The translations under genes were made by a program, and so were the position numbers. A model generated the notes under the pieces. It did no database searches. It had not been told where the DNA came from and worked only from the letters and a program-made list of their open reading frames with translations. A stretch of DNA of 59,560 bases from contig CALFDJ010000051.1 of assembly GCA_937950325.1 (NCBI GenBank), forward strand, positions 1 to 59,560, read 5' to 3'. Position 1 is the first letter of the stretch. The number at the start of each line of letters is the position of its first letter. The DNA comes from an uncultured Collinsella sp. (GTDB lineage Bacteria > Actinomycetota > Coriobacteriia > Coriobacteriales > Coriobacteriaceae). Below, in pieces: positions 59,203 through 59,560 of this stretch.

Positions 59203-59560
59203 ACTTCTCTATATATAAGAACGCTTGGCGAACAAAACCTGCCTTTTACCGATGGGAAACAAATAGCTGATGCCTTTGGAGTAAAGTAGCGCTCCAGAGA
59301 TGACCGATGTCTCAATACTCATAAAACAGCTGGTCATCGCCAATATCAGAAGCCAATGCTTCAGTTTTCACCTCAGTGATGCGACTGAGGGACCTATTCA
59401 TTTGTGAACAAAATATGGAGTGCCAGATTCCCGCCCACGGGGCCCCTCCGGTCTGGCAATATATCTCCTTGCCGCGCGGCCCGGTGGAACCGGATCAGCC
59501 GCGGGGCGTGCACCTTGAGAACCGGATACTGCGAGGATGGACACATCGAGTGTCGCATCC
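59203..59560 (+). other. Possible leader of an rRNA operon
   Basis: No coding frame. It contains a CCTCAG/CTGAGG hairpin (59371-59390), a TGCCAGA/TCTGGCA stem (about 59422-59457), the phrase CTTGAGAACCGGATA (about 59515), which resembles the boxA region preceding 16S rRNA in actinobacteria, and a GATG/CATC-type stem at the very edge. The 16S gene itself would lie past 59560. The identification is tentative. Confidence 0.4.

Overview
The window is a chromosomal replication-origin region from a high-GC Gram-positive. It looks like a member of the Coriobacteriia and most resembles Collinsella. That placement rests on gene content, GC-rich codon use, the recF-dciA-gyrB-gyrA order and a paired pafB/pafC; no database search was possible. 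Genes left of about 29.05 kb lie almost all on the minus strand. Genes right of it lie mostly on the plus strand, as expected for two replication forks leaving an oriC at about 29.05-29.25 kb.

Left arm, reading outwards from the origin on the minus strand: a GHKL-ATPase/winged-helix protein, dnaA, dnaN, recF, dciA (DUF721), gyrB, gyrA, a tRNA-Ile, a bifunctional-nuclease-family gene with two small hypotheticals, and typA. Next comes a plus-strand pair (TRIC-type channel and polymer-forming membrane protein), then an endonuclease-like gene bracketed by palindromic repeats, and two tRNA-Ser genes. Last are the rpsF-ssb-rpsR-rplI operon, dnaB, purA, purD, a NUDIX hydrolase, an ABC exporter and a membrane protein.

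Right arm, on the plus strand: rpmH, rnpA, yidD, yidC, jag, rsmG, three perfect parS sites, parA, parB, a YtxH-like gene, (minus) rlmN, ddl, an exonuclease-DinG helicase fusion, and (minus) pafC and pafB. Then come a very large M28-peptidase-like membrane protein with a disordered insert, a small membrane protein, (minus) an LPXTG thioester/SpaA adhesin, tRNA-Gly, purB, a TSCPD protein, a Tat lipoprotein and a two-component system. The arm ends with purC, a membrane protein, an M29 aminopeptidase, tRNA-Lys, a TraX-like gene between direct repeats, and what looks like the leader of an rRNA operon at the right edge.

The genes cover replication initiation and segregation (dnaA, dnaN, dciA, dnaB, gyrase, parABS), membrane-protein insertion (yidC, yidD, jag, rnpA, rpmH), purine synthesis (purA, purB, purC, purD) and translation. 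The observations most worth following are: (1) a DnaA whose DNA-contact signature differs from the usual one, together with repeated origin boxes that differ from the usual DnaA box; (2) an ATPase/winged-helix protein in the dnaA operon; (3) hairpin-rich tails behind two tRNA genes that end in a copy of the tRNA 3' end; (4) repeated palindromes whose loops are inverted relative to each other; (5) a near-perfect 142-nt inverted repeat beside gyrA; and (6) an M28-like protein that appears to lack its metal ligands.
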